Assembly (NCBI GenBank): GCA_963799045.1
Contig: CAWCVN010000005.1
Coordinates: 496,001-560,000 of the forward strand
Length of the DNA: 64,000 bases
Reading direction: 5' to 3'
Origin: DASRSS01 sp963799045
GTDB taxonomy: Bacteria > Actinomycetota > Actinomycetes > Mycobacteriales > Jatrophihabitantaceae
The notes under the pieces were generated by a model. That model was not told the origin of the DNA, made no database searches, and saw only the letters and a program-made list of their open reading frames with translations. Made by a program: the position numbers and the translations under genes. How positions within the stretch are numbered: position 1 is the stretch's first letter; the number at the start of each line of letters is the position of its first letter. Positions 1 to 8,331 of this stretch are shown one piece after another.

Positions 1-69
1 GAGGTTTGTTGCAGGGCGCGCATCGTCGAGGGGGTGTTCATGACCGTCCGTTCAAAGTTGTTTAGTGAT

Positions 70-122
70 CGACCAACAAAGAATGGCACGACAGTCACCC
101 CGGGTCAACGTAAACTTGGTCG
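70..122. promoter_or_regulatory. inverted repeat upstream of the TetR gene
   Basis: CGACCAA at 70-76 is mirrored by TTGGTCG at 116-122, in the leader of the TetR-family gene that starts at 153. Such paired half-sites are typical of TetR autoregulation, but the 39-nt spacer is long and the match is only seven bases per arm. A real operator may lie inside this interval. Confidence 0.25.
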
Positions 123-152
123 GACGACAAACAAACAACGGAGACAGGCACG

Positions 153-815
153 ATGGCCACTCGCGGACGGCCGCGCACGTTCGACCCAGAGACTGCCTTG
201 CAGCAGGCGACCCGCGTGTTCTGGGAACGGGGCTACGAGGGCACCTCCCTCAGCGACCTGGCGGAGGAGATTGGAATCGCCTCCGCCAGCATCTACCACG
301 CCTTCGGCAGCAAGGCAGATCTGTTTCGCCAGGTTATGGAGCGCTACGGCACGAGCTATGGCGGGCCACCCAAGCGCGCCCTGAGCGAGCATCCGAGCGC
401 CCGCGACGCAGTCCACGCCATGCTCCGCGCCACCGCGGATCAGATCACCCTCCCGGATGCGCCGCACTACTGCATGTTGATTCTCGCCGCCCCGACCGGT
501 GCGGTCGAGAACCACGCGGTCCGAGAGTTCCTGGCCGACACTCGACGCGCGCAGTTCACGGCAATCAAGCAACGACTCGACCGCGGCGTCGCCGACGGCG
601 ACATCACCGCGTCCCAGGACGCCGTCGACGCACTCGCTCGCTACTACGCCACCGTGGTGCAGGGACTCTCCGTCCAGGCGCGCGACGGCGCGACCCGCAA
701 CGAGCTGGAAGCGGTCATCACGTGCGCGATGGCCGCGTGGGACCTCGTCACCGGCGCGCCGACACCTGACGGAGGAGCAATCGCAGGTCGCGAAGCCGGC
801 ACCCACAGCGCCTGA
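153..815 (+). CDS. TetR/AcrR family transcriptional regulator
   Basis: A 220-aa protein with an N-terminal TetR helix-turn-helix over about residues 10-55; the recognition helix reads IASASIYHAFGSKADLF, typical of the AcrR/YcdC-like branch. The rest is the ligand-binding and dimerisation domain, too divergent to predict a ligand. The ATG at 153 is preceded by GGAG at 140-143, which fixes the start. It stands alone, since the next gene lies on the other strand, so autoregulation or control of unlinked genes is likely. Family assignment is secure; the target is unknown. Confidence 0.9.
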   Translation: MATRGRPRTFDPETALQQATRVFWERGYEGTSLSDLAEEIGIASASIYHAFGSKADLFRQVMERYGTSYGGPPKRALSEHPSARDAVHAMLRATADQITLPDAPHYCMLILAAPTGAVENHAVREFLADTRRAQFTAIKQRLDRGVADGDITASQDAVDALARYYATVVQGLSVQARDGATRNELEAVITCAMAAWDLVTGAPTPDGGAIAGREAGTHSA

Positions 816-994
816 CGCGTGCACTGCCAAATCAAGATCGCGTCCGCCCACGTCGGTGCGGCCGTCCTGCGCCTGGATGACCGGTGCGACGGCGGCTCCC
901 CCTCGGCGACATGCTCGCGATTGTGTTCGCGGGCTGGCGGCCAGCAGCGCGCCGTACGCTTGCTGGAGCGCGCCAGTGTCCATGCGGTCTTCGT

Positions 995-1774
995 TCAGGC
1001 GCGTGTGCCGGTCATCTGCCATGGCGACTGCGGGAGCGCGGCGCCGGTCTCCAGTAGCGACTTCAGGTTCGACAGGACCGCCGGCCAGCCGTCGGAGATC
1101 CCGTTGAGCATGTCGAGGTTCGCGAGGTTCTCGTGGGTGACCGTGAGCCGCACGATGTCCTGGTGGGGTTCGACGAGGAACGTCACGACCGACGGCTCGC
1201 GATCCTCGTCCGCGCTGTCCTCGAAGGTGATGACCAGTCGTGTCGGCGGTTCGGCGGCGAGCACGGTGCCCACGACGTCGGCAACACCGGATCCATCGGT
1301 CCGTCGGTGCTCCCAGGGCGATCCGGCCTGCCAGTCCGAGACGTTCGCGTGGCCCCAGTACCGCGCCGTCAGGTCGGCGTCGGTGAGTGCCTTCCACACC
1401 TGCTCGGCGGTGGCGTGGATGTAGGTGACGTAGACGTAAGTCGGGACGGAGGTCATGGCGTACTCCTCTGCTCGGTCTCGGATTGCGCTCAGCGCCCGTA
1501 GGCGGGGCTGGTCGAAGCTGGATATCCAGCGCTGTTGGATCTCGTGGATGGGGACAGGGTTCAGGTAGTGCAGGCGCTCGCGCCCCTGCCGTACGACAGC
1601 GACGAGTTCGGCGCGCACGAGGATGTCCAGGTGCTGCGTGGCCGACTGACGGGCCATCGACAGGTGTTCACAGAGCTCGCGCAGCGTCTGGCCGTTGCGC
1701 TCGCGGAGGCGGTCGAGCATCAGCCGCCGCGTGGGGTCGGCCAATGCCTTGAAGACCAGCTCCATCTCGGTCAC
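995..1774 (-). CDS. ArsR-type HTH fused to an AHSA1/SRPBCC domain
   Basis: A 259-aa fusion. Residues 1-95 are an ArsR-type winged helix (MARQSATQHLDILVRAELV is the recognition region). After a short linker, residues 110-245 form an AHSA1/START-like SRPBCC fold with the usual TYIHATAEQVWKALTD opening. ArsR-SRPBCC pairs are common in actinobacteria, usually as adjacent genes; here both domains share one chain, so a ligand bound in the SRPBCC cavity could directly control DNA binding. The start is the GTG at 1772-1774. A CATAAT hexamer lies six bases upstream with no Shine-Dalgarno, so the mRNA may be leaderless. The 179 bp beyond its 3' end (816-994) hold no gene I can support. Confidence 0.88.
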   Translation of the reverse strand: MTEMELVFKALADPTRRLMLDRLRERNGQTLRELCEHLSMARQSATQHLDILVRAELVAVVRQGRERLHYLNPVPIHEIQQRWISSFDQPRLRALSAIRDRAEEYAMTSVPTYVYVTYIHATAEQVWKALTDADLTARYWGHANVSDWQAGSPWEHRRTDGSGVADVVGTVLAAEPPTRLVITFEDSADEDREPSVVTFLVEPHQDIVRLTVTHENLANLDMLNGISDGWPAVLSNLKSLLETGAALPQSPWQMTGTRA

Positions 1775-1776
1775 GG

Positions 1777-1810
1777 TGACATTATGCAGGTATTCACCTG
1801 CCTAATGTCA
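1777..1810. promoter_or_regulatory. 34-bp inverted repeat, probable autoregulatory operator
   Basis: TGACATTATGCAGG (1777-1790), a 6-nt spacer, then CCTGCCTAATGTCA (1797-1810): 13 of 14 positions pair. It begins two bases upstream of the start codon of the ArsR-AHSA1 gene and its left arm covers that gene's likely -10 hexamer (minus strand, 1781-1786). Binding here would block RNA polymerase directly. The rest of the gap to 2062 shows no gene I can support. Confidence 0.7.
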
Positions 1811-2062
1811 ATGGAGTGTCAGCGGTCTGCTGCTAGCTTGGGCTGCCCAGGCGGCGGCCGGCGGTGACCTGTGGTGGCGCGGTCGAGTTCAAAGGGCAGG
1901 TGACGATGCGCAAGGCGGACCGGGAGGTGCCGGGCGTGGTGGAAGGCGGCGAGCTCGTCTTCCCCGTCGAGGGCTCAACCGGCCGGAGCCGGACTGCGCG
2001 CGCCGGACGAGCTCGGTGAGCGCGCCCGTCGATACGCATCGCGCTGATCTGGCAGCGGATCG

Positions 2063-2758
2063 GTGGTCGACCACATGAGGCCCGCCGAATTCACGCGTAC
2101 CTATCGCGTGGTGATGATCCTTGTCTGGCCGATCGTCCGCCTCTGGGGCCGGTTGGAGATCGTCGGCGCCGACGTCCTTCCCGCGTCAGGCCCGACACTT
2201 CTTCTCGTCAATCACGACACCGCATGGGATCCGCTCGTCGTGGGCGTGGCAGCCATGCGGCGTCGCCAGATCGGCGCGCTGGCGAGGTCGTCGCTGTGGC
2301 AATCGAGGCTGCTCGGCTGGGTACTCGACCAGATGGGACAGATACCGATCGAGCGGGGTCGCGGCGACAGCGGCGCCATCGACGCCGCAGTCAGCCGATT
2401 GAACGCCGGCGGGTGCATCGGGATCTTTCCCGAAGGCACGGTTTCGCGAGGCCGGGTCCTGCCGGCCCGAAGTGGTGCCGGGCGGCTGGTCGCGGCGGCA
2501 CCGGGCACCCAGGTCGTCTGCGTCCGGGTTACCGGCGCCGTCGACATCGTGCGGTTTCCGAAACGCCCACGGATTCGTGTCGAGTTCTTCGAGCCGGCGG
2601 GCGGCCCACCACGCCCGGAGGAGACCGCTAGTGCGGTAACTGCCAGGATGCTTGCCGAAATCCGGCACCTCGCCCCGCCGGCGAATTCCGGCCGACGGAA
2701 CAAGGCAACACAGTTCGATCGGGACCGCGACGCGCAGACCGAACCCGGCCCGTCTTAG
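2063..2758 (+). CDS. 1-acyl-sn-glycerol-3-phosphate acyltransferase family protein
   Basis: A 231-aa PlsC-like acyltransferase. The catalytic HX4D box is NHDTAWDP near residue 50 and the substrate-binding block is FPEGTVSRG near residue 123. An N-terminal hydrophobic helix (VVMILVWPIVRLW) anchors it to the membrane. The family moves acyl chains from acyl-CoA or acyl-ACP to lysophosphatidate or related acceptors in phospholipid synthesis; the true acceptor here is unknown. The C-terminal 30 residues are polar and probably disordered. The GTG at 2063 and the ATG at 2075 are both possible starts and neither has a good ribosome-binding site. Confidence 0.85.
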   Translation: MVDHMRPAEFTRTYRVVMILVWPIVRLWGRLEIVGADVLPASGPTLLLVNHDTAWDPLVVGVAAMRRRQIGALARSSLWQSRLLGWVLDQMGQIPIERGRGDSGAIDAAVSRLNAGGCIGIFPEGTVSRGRVLPARSGAGRLVAAAPGTQVVCVRVTGAVDIVRFPKRPRIRVEFFEPAGGPPRPEETASAVTARMLAEIRHLAPPANSGRRNKATQFDRDRDAQTEPGPS

Positions 2759-2936
2759 CCAGGCCGCCGCGTCCGATCGGGACGGATGGCTGGTGCCGCC
2801 ACCCTGGATCTCGCTTGAGAGATGCCGTTAGCGCAGGGCACAAGGTCCGCGATGATGCGGCGGGCAGTTCCGCGGTGTCTGGTCTGGTGGGCGACGCTCC
2901 TTGGCGCCGCGTCGGTGGTCCGGCACCCTGGTCGGC

Positions 2937-3317
2937 ATGGTTGAACGCCCGCGGCGCGTCGTCACTGTCTTCCGGTCACGGCTGCGTCCGGACGCCGAGG
3001 CGAACGGTTACGGCGAACTTGCCGCCCGCATGGAGCGGCGTGCCCGCTCGATGCCCGGACTCCTCGATTTCAAGACGTTCGTTGCTCAGGACGGCGAGCG
3101 AGTGTCGATCGTCGTCTTCGAAAGCAGGGACAGCCACGACGCCTGGCGCGACGATCCCGAACACCGAGCAGCGCAACGCCTGGGACGCGACGGCTACTAC
3201 GCGGAGTACTCGATTTCGGTGTGCGAGGAACGGGCGAACCGCAGCTTCGACGCCCGAAACGACCCGGGACACGACGACCACCGCGCCGTGCCGGGCTCGC
3301 AGAACGAGCCGGGCTGA
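2937..3317 (+). CDS. antibiotic biosynthesis monooxygenase (ABM) domain protein
   Basis: A 126-aa protein whose first 95 residues fit the ABM dimeric alpha/beta-barrel fold: VVTVFRSRL, then a MERRARSMPGLLDFKTF block, then HDAWRDDPEHRAAQRLGR, the conserved helix before the last strand. ABM proteins range from cofactor-free oxygenases to quinone or haem-related enzymes and many have no known role. The C-terminal 30 residues are charged and outside the domain. It is monocistronic, with about 190 bp of non-coding DNA before the next gene. Function beyond the fold cannot be given. Confidence 0.75.
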   Translation: MVERPRRVVTVFRSRLRPDAEANGYGELAARMERRARSMPGLLDFKTFVAQDGERVSIVVFESRDSHDAWRDDPEHRAAQRLGRDGYYAEYSISVCEERANRSFDARNDPGHDDHRAVPGSQNEPG

Positions 3318-3505
3318 TCCGAGAGCGCGACCGCCGAGCCCTGGCGAGCCGTGTCCGCTGCCCGGAGCGACACCGGGCTGCCCGCGGCCGGGTCGTCCGG
3401 CCCTGTCGCGCGGGTGGCGGCCGGAGCGACGATCGGGAGGTCGTGGAGTGCGGGGGTGTGCCGCGCCCGCCTCGAACTCGTCCGGTGCCGGAGAGGTGAG
3501 CGGCG

Positions 3506-4039
3506 ATGACCGATTCAGTCCTGGTGGCCTACGGCTCGAAGTACGGCAGCACAGCGGAGATCGCCGAGCGGCTCGGTGACACGCTGCGCCAGGCCGGTTA
3601 CCAAGTGCAGGTGTTCCGCGCGGGTCGCGTCGGCTCGCTGGACGGCTACCGCGCGGTGGTGCTGGGCAGTGCGGTCTACATGGCGCGCTGGCGCCCGGAG
3701 GCGGTGCGGCTGCTCGCGCGCCTGGCCCGGCATCGGGCCGACGCGCCGCGCGATGTGTGGCTGTTCTCCAGCGGACCGGTGGGCGAGGACAAGGGTGAAC
3801 CCGCCGAGAAGGTCGACCGCTGGACCAGGCCGAAGCGCGTCGAGCAGCTCGCGGCGCAGGTCGGCGCGCGCGAGCACGTGGTCTTCGGCGGATGCATCTC
3901 GGCCGATGCCGGCGGTTTCATGCGTAAGAAGATGGCCCAGGGCATCCCACCGCAGTGGCACGACAAGCGCGACTGGAACGCGATCGACGCCTGGGCGCGG
4001 GGCATCGGCGCGACCCTGCACGAACAGGCACCGGCATGA
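3506..4039 (+). CDS. flavodoxin-domain protein (HemG/menaquinone-dependent protoporphyrinogen oxidase-like)
   Basis: A 177-aa flavodoxin fold. The FMN phosphate-binding loop is YGSKYGSTAEIAERL at residues 9-23, followed by the typical VVLGSAVYMARWRPEAV segment; overall length matches the HemG-like group. GAGGTGAG sits just before the ATG at 3506. It overlaps the following Ddn-like gene by four bases, so the two are co-translated. Pairing a flavodoxin with a nitroreductase-like partner suggests shared redox chemistry or stress protection. A real protoporphyrinogen oxidase role is not established. Confidence 0.85.
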   Translation: MTDSVLVAYGSKYGSTAEIAERLGDTLRQAGYQVQVFRAGRVGSLDGYRAVVLGSAVYMARWRPEAVRLLARLARHRADAPRDVWLFSSGPVGEDKGEPAEKVDRWTRPKRVEQLAAQVGAREHVVFGGCISADAGGFMRKKMAQGIPPQWHDKRDWNAIDAWARGIGATLHEQAPA

Positions 4040-4530
4040 CGGCGCCGGAACTAGGCCGGCCGACTCGGGACGGCAGCCAGCCGTCGCTCGCACGGCCGTT
4101 CCGGATGACGCGTCTGCACAGGTGGGGCAACCGGATGATCGGCCCGCTGATCCGGGCGGGCCTGGTCCGCGACACCTACCTGCTCACCACCCGCGGTCGG
4201 CGCACCGGTAAGCCTCGCACCACGCCGGTCGTCGTCGTCGAGCGTGATGGCCGTAGGTGGCTGGTCGCCCCCTACGGACCGGTGGCGTGGGTGCACAACG
4301 CGCGTGCGGCACCGGACGTGACGCTGCGCCGCGGACGGTGGACCCAGCGCTGTGTTGCGCGCGAGGTGACCGACGCGGCCGAGGCCGCTCCGGTGCTCAA
4401 GCGGTACCTCGCGATCACGGGACCGCCGCGGCGTTACTTCCACGCGAACGCTGACGACCCGCTCGAGCGCTTCGCGGCCGAGGCTGCCGCGCACCCGGTC
4501 TTCGAGCTCACCGACACGGCGTCGCCGTGA
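4036..4530 (+). CDS. nitroreductase/deazaflavin (F420)-dependent oxidoreductase family protein
   Basis: A 164-aa protein of the Ddn/DUF385 split-barrel family. The hallmark is LLTTRGRRTGKPRTTPVVVV around residues 47-66, which in the family binds the F420 or F420-like cofactor, followed by WLVAPYGPVAWVHNARAAPDVTL. Its ATG overlaps the flavodoxin stop (ATGA). Family members reduce quinones or nitro-imidazoles with F420H2. It supports an F420-making actinomycete host. The substrate is unknown. Confidence 0.85.
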   Translation: MTAPELGRPTRDGSQPSLARPFRMTRLHRWGNRMIGPLIRAGLVRDTYLLTTRGRRTGKPRTTPVVVVERDGRRWLVAPYGPVAWVHNARAAPDVTLRRGRWTQRCVAREVTDAAEAAPVLKRYLAITGPPRRYFHANADDPLERFAAEAAAHPVFELTDTASP

Positions 4531-4560
4531 CCCGACGGGCGTCGCTGCGGAGCGCGGTCC

Positions 4561-5535
4561 CTACCGGAAGCCGACAACCTCGTGCGGCGTGTACGGCGCG
4601 GTCAGCCGCTCGATCTCGTCGTCGGTGAGCTCCAGATCCACCGCGGCGACCGCGTCGTCGAGGTGGTGTGCCTTGGTGGCACCGACGATCGGCGCGTCCA
4701 CGACCGGGTTGGCCAGCACCCAGGCCAGCGCCACCTGTGCGCGTGACACCCCGCGATCTGCGGCGACCCGGGCGACGGCGTCGACGATCTCCTTGTCGCC
4801 GTCGACGTAGAGCGTGCGGCCGAACTCGTCGGACTCCGAACGGGTTGTCGTCTCGTTCCAGTCCCGAGTCAGCTTGCCGCGCGCCAACGGGCTCCACGGA
4901 ATGACCCCGATGCCCTCGTCCGCGCACAGCGGAAGCATCTCGCGCTCCTCCTCGCGGTTGAGCAGGTTGTAGTGGTTCTGCATGGTGACGAAACGCGTCC
5001 AGCCGTGCGCGTCGGCGGTGTGCAGCGCCTTGCCGAACTGCCACGCCCACATCGACGACGCGCCGAGGTAACGAGCCTTGCCCGCCTTCACCACGTCGTG
5101 CAGCGCCTCGAGCGTCTCCTCGATCGGGACGTCATGGTCCCAGCGGTGAATCTGATACAGGTCGACGTAGTCGGTCTGCAGACGGCGCAGGCTGGCGTCG
5201 ATGCTGGACATGATCGCCTTGCGGGACAGGCCCTTCGAGTTGGGCCCGTCGCGGTCGACCGGCATGAACACCTTGGTGGCGAGCACGATCTCGTCACGGT
5301 CGGCGAAATCGCGCAGCGCCCGGCCGGTGATCTCCTCGCTCGACCCGGCCGAGTAGGTGTTCGCGGTGTCGAAGAAGTTGATGCCGGCATCGAGCGCTCG
5401 CCGGAAGAACGGCCGGGCGTCGTCTTCGCCGATCGACCAGCGGTGGCGGCCCCGGCCGGGCTCGCCGTAGCTCATGCAGCCGAGACAGATCGCGGATACG
5501 TCCAGGCCGGTGCTGCCGAGCTTGCGGTACTTCAT
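4561..5535 (-). CDS. aldo/keto reductase
   Basis: A 324-aa NADPH-dependent aldo/keto reductase. The catalytic tetrad is visible: D56 and Y61 in FFDTANTYSAGSSEE, K88 in ATKVF and H130 in YQIHRWDHDV. The C-terminal IVGATKAHHLDDAV is the NADP-binding end of the barrel. It resembles the YajO/Tas-like group acting on small aldehydes and ketones. It is read just after the quinone-oxidoreductase gene on the same strand with a 14-bp gap, so the two probably form an operon for reactive carbonyl or quinone reduction. GGAG precedes the start. Confidence 0.93.
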   Translation of the reverse strand: MKYRKLGSTGLDVSAICLGCMSYGEPGRGRHRWSIGEDDARPFFRRALDAGINFFDTANTYSAGSSEEITGRALRDFADRDEIVLATKVFMPVDRDGPNSKGLSRKAIMSSIDASLRRLQTDYVDLYQIHRWDHDVPIEETLEALHDVVKAGKARYLGASSMWAWQFGKALHTADAHGWTRFVTMQNHYNLLNREEEREMLPLCADEGIGVIPWSPLARGKLTRDWNETTTRSESDEFGRTLYVDGDKEIVDAVARVAADRGVSRAQVALAWVLANPVVDAPIVGATKAHHLDDAVAAVDLELTDDEIERLTAPYTPHEVVGFR

Positions 5536-5549
5536 CTGCTCGCCTCTCC

Positions 5550-6488
5550 TCAGAACTGCAGAACCAGTCGGCCGCGCACACCGCCGGCCTCGAGCCTCCG
5601 GTGCGCCTCCGCGGCCCGCTCAGCGGGCAGGATGTCGGCCACCCGCAGGCTGAGCACCCCGTCCTCGGCCTGGACGCGCAGTCGATCCAGTGCTTCCCAC
5701 TCGAGCGCGTGGTTGAACACCATCACCGGAATCACCGTGACCCGGTCCTGGCCGCGGCCGTCCCAGCCGCGTACCGTCGCCATCCGGCCGCCGTCCTTGA
5801 CCGCGGGCAGTGCGGCCGCGTTGAACAGCGCACCGTCGGCGAGTCCGTCCACGCCGTCGGGATACCGCTCGCGGACCGCCTCGACGTAGCCCTCGCCGCG
5901 GGGCAGGACCACGTCGGCGCCGAGCCGCTGGACCAACTCGCGGTCCTTGTCGGCTGCGTCGGCGACGACGGTGATGCCGTCGGCCTTCGCGAGCTGGATG
6001 ACGTAGCCGCCGAAGGCGCCCGCGGCGCCGGTGACCGCGAGCACCTGCCCTGGGTGCAGCCGCAACGAGTCGAGCGCGACGCGCGCGGTCAGGCCGTTCA
6101 TCGGCAGCGTGGCCGCCTCCGCGTCGGACGCGCCGGCCGGGACAGGCACGACCGAGCGCGCCGGCACCACCAGGTCGTCGCGGTAGGCGCCGTGCGCACC
6201 GGACGGCAGCACGATCGCCATGACGCGGTCGCCGACGGCAATGCCGGTGGCGACGTCCGCGCCGACCTCGACGACCTCGCCGGCCGCGTCCATTCCGGGC
6301 ACCGCGCCCGGTGGCGGCGGCTGGGGTTTGTCGTCGCGCTGGCCGCTGCGCACGCCGGTGTCGGTCGGGTTCACCGCCGCCGCGCTCACGCGGATGCGCA
6401 CGTCCGAGCTGCCGAGCGGCTCGGCCGGGACGTCGATCTCGTGCAGGGTCTCGGGCCCTCCGTACGTGGTCACTCCGATTGCTCTCAT
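5550..6488 (-). CDS. NADP-dependent zinc-free alcohol dehydrogenase / quinone oxidoreductase (QOR-like MDR)
   Basis: A 312-aa medium-chain dehydrogenase/reductase. It has the GroES-like half (VRIRVSAAAVNPTD) and the Rossmann half with AVTGAAGAFGGYVIQLAKADG, but lacks the Cys ligands of the zinc sites, as in quinone oxidoreductases. It starts MRAIGVTTYGGPETL, matching typical N-termini, and GGAG lies at good spacing upstream. It is the first gene of a likely two-gene minus-strand operon with the aldo/keto reductase. The exact quinone or enone substrate cannot be inferred. Confidence 0.92.
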   Translation of the reverse strand: MRAIGVTTYGGPETLHEIDVPAEPLGSSDVRIRVSAAAVNPTDTGVRSGQRDDKPQPPPPGAVPGMDAAGEVVEVGADVATGIAVGDRVMAIVLPSGAHGAYRDDLVVPARSVVPVPAGASDAEAATLPMNGLTARVALDSLRLHPGQVLAVTGAAGAFGGYVIQLAKADGITVVADAADKDRELVQRLGADVVLPRGEGYVEAVRERYPDGVDGLADGALFNAAALPAVKDGGRMATVRGWDGRGQDRVTVIPVMVFNHALEWEALDRLRVQAEDGVLSLRVADILPAERAAEAHRRLEAGGVRGRLVLQF

Positions 6489-6639
6489 ACTGGCTCCAAC
6501 CCGGCGGCTCTGCCGAGGATTCCGAGAGATCGCTCGCGGTGTGTGCTTCCTGGCGCTCCTCCGGCGGGGGCGCCCGCGGCGGCGTCGGGCCCGGTGCGGG
6601 ACCTAGTGCCCTAGTCGCGGATTCCTACCGCCGCGATGG

Positions 6640-6659
6640 TTACGGAAGCGTAAGTTACG
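6640..6659. promoter_or_regulatory. TTACG palindrome cluster upstream of nitronate monooxygenase
   Basis: TTACG-GAAG-CGTAA (6640-6653) is a perfect inverted repeat, followed at once by another TTACG (6655-6659), giving a second overlapping palindrome CGTAA-G-TTACG. It lies 24 bp before the nitronate monooxygenase start, within the divergent region shared with the quinone oxidoreductase. It looks like a TetR- or GntR-type operator. Which regulator binds is unknown. Confidence 0.45.
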
Positions 6660-6682
6660 CCACCGTAGCCAGTGGAGGGCCA

Positions 6683-8107
6683 ATGCATCGCGTAATCCAG
6701 GGCGGCATGGGAGTCGGGGTGTCGTCCTGGCAGCTGGCGCAGGCGGTGGCGCGGGCCGGCGAACTCGGCGTCGTGTCCGGCACCGCGCTCGACCTCGTCC
6801 TGGCCCGGCGGCTGCAGGACGGCGACGCCGGGGGACACGTGCGCCGAGCACTGGCGCAGTTCCCGCTGCGCGAGGTCGCCGAGCGCGCCGTCGAGAAGTA
6901 CTTCCGCCCGGACGGGCGCGCGCCGGGCCGGGGCTACCTCCCCGTGCCGCGGCCCGGGCTGCGCCAGCCGCGCCGCGCGCAGGAGTTGACCGTGCTCGGC
7001 AACTTCGTCGAGGTGTTCCTCGCGCGCGAGGGGCACGACGGGCCGATCGGCATCAACTACCTCGAGAAGATCCAGCTGGCGACGCCGGCCGCGGCGTACG
7101 GGGCGATGCTGGCCGGGGTCGACTACGTGCTCATGGGAGCGGGCATCCCGCGCGATGTGCCGGCCCTGCTCGACCGCCTGGCAGGGGGGCAGCCCGGTGA
7201 AACGCATGTCGACGTCGCCGGTTCAACACAGCGGCACGTGGTGCGGGCAGACCCGGCCGAGTGGGGACTCGCGTCCCCCTTGCACCGGCCGGCCTTCCTG
7301 GCCATCGTCTCCTCCGACACCCTCGCCGCCTACCTGGTACGCGACGACACGACCCGCCCGGACGGGTTCGTGGTCGAGGGGCCCGAGGCGGGTGGGCACA
7401 ACGCGCCGCCGCGCGGGCGGCTTGTCCTGGACGGCACCGGCCAGCCCGTGTACGGCAACCGTGACCGGGTCGACCCGGCCCGGATGCGCGCGCTGGGGCT
7501 GCCGTTCTGGTTCGCCGGCGGCTACGGGACGCCGGAACGTCTGGGTGCAGCGCTCGACGCCGGTGCCGACGGGATCCAGGTGGGGACGGTGTTCGCGTTG
7601 TGCCGCGAGTCCGGGCTGAGCGACGAGCCGCGCGCTGCGCTGCTGGCCCAGCTCGCGGAGGGCACGCTGGCCGTGCGCACCGACGCTGCCTTGTCACCGA
7701 CCGGATTCCCGTTCAAAGCCGCCTCGTTGCCGGGGACGCTGTCCGACGCTGCGGTGCACGCGCGACGGCCACGGCTGTGCGACCTCGGCTACCTGCGCAC
7801 GCCCTACCTGCGCGCCGAGGGCGGTATCGGGTATCGCTGCCCTGGCGAGCCGCTGCATACCTATGTGCGCAAGGGTGGCCGGCCGGAGGAGACCACCGGT
7901 GTGGCCTGCCTGTGCAACGCGCTCAGCGCCAACGTCGGACTCGGTCAGACCCGCAAGGACGGATACACCGAGCAGCCGCTCGTGACCCTCGGTACCGACC
8001 TGGCCGGTGCCCGCCAGCTGCTCGCTGCGCACCCGGACGGCTGGTCGGCCGCCGACGCGGTCGACTGGTTGCGCGCTGGTGCGCCGGCTTCCTCGCCCCG
8101 CCAGTGA
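6683..8107 (+). CDS. nitronate monooxygenase / 2-nitropropane dioxygenase-like flavoprotein
   Basis: A 474-aa FMN-dependent TIM-barrel enzyme. IQGGMGVGVSSWQLA at the N-terminus, VVEGPEAGGHN near the centre with the His expected in this superfamily, and WFAGGYGTPERLGAALDAGA followed by GIQVGTVFALC are the FMN phosphate-binding hallmarks. It is longer than a classical nitronate monooxygenase (about 330-380 aa) and has a Cys-rich C-terminal part (CLCNALSANVGLGQ), closer to a large subgroup of uncharacterised family members. GGAGGG precedes the ATG at 6683. It could detoxify nitronates or be an enoyl-reductase-like enzyme. Confidence 0.85.
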   Translation: MHRVIQGGMGVGVSSWQLAQAVARAGELGVVSGTALDLVLARRLQDGDAGGHVRRALAQFPLREVAERAVEKYFRPDGRAPGRGYLPVPRPGLRQPRRAQELTVLGNFVEVFLAREGHDGPIGINYLEKIQLATPAAAYGAMLAGVDYVLMGAGIPRDVPALLDRLAGGQPGETHVDVAGSTQRHVVRADPAEWGLASPLHRPAFLAIVSSDTLAAYLVRDDTTRPDGFVVEGPEAGGHNAPPRGRLVLDGTGQPVYGNRDRVDPARMRALGLPFWFAGGYGTPERLGAALDAGADGIQVGTVFALCRESGLSDEPRAALLAQLAEGTLAVRTDAALSPTGFPFKAASLPGTLSDAAVHARRPRLCDLGYLRTPYLRAEGGIGYRCPGEPLHTYVRKGGRPEETTGVACLCNALSANVGLGQTRKDGYTEQPLVTLGTDLAGARQLLAAHPDGWSAADAVDWLRAGAPASSPRQ

Positions 8108-8259
8108 TTGCCAGGCTGGGGGGCCGGATGGACACACGGCAAGTGGGGCTGGCGGCGCGGTGAATCCCGGACCGGTCGGGCGAGGAGCGGCGCCGGCTCG
8201 CCGAGCTCGAGTGCGCCTCCGTCGACAGGACAGCGAGCGAGCACACACCCACAACCGGT

Positions 8260-8331
8260 GGGTGATCTGACCCAGGCCCGTTTGGGTACTAAGACCCTGT
8301 CACCGCCACGACCGATACCTAGCCTGAGAAA
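8260..8331 (+). promoter_or_regulatory. kinase promoter: tandem GGGT-N6-ACCC boxes, -10 and leaderless start
   Basis: Box A GGGTGATCTGACCC (8260-8273) and box B GGGTACTAAGACCC (8284-8297) lie 24 bp apart, start to start. Box B is followed after 22 nt by TAGCCT (8320-8325), a good actinobacterial -10, and six bases later by the GTG start at 8332. There is no Shine-Dalgarno, so a leaderless mRNA is expected. The same geometry recurs before the response regulator at 15174. The rest of 8108-8259 shows no gene. Confidence 0.6.

Noticed and set aside
816..983. A short minus-strand frame starting at 983 with MDTGALQQAYGALLAAS
   Set aside because: It looks faintly like the start of a DinB/maleylpyruvate-isomerase-type protein, but breaks down within 20 residues. 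It may be a remnant; the evidence is too weak to call a gene.
1811..2062. Possible small gene between the ArsR operator and the acyltransferase
   Set aside because: Frames such as FKGQVTMRKADREVPGVVEG are open only for short stretches and have no start with a ribosome-binding site or recognisable domain.
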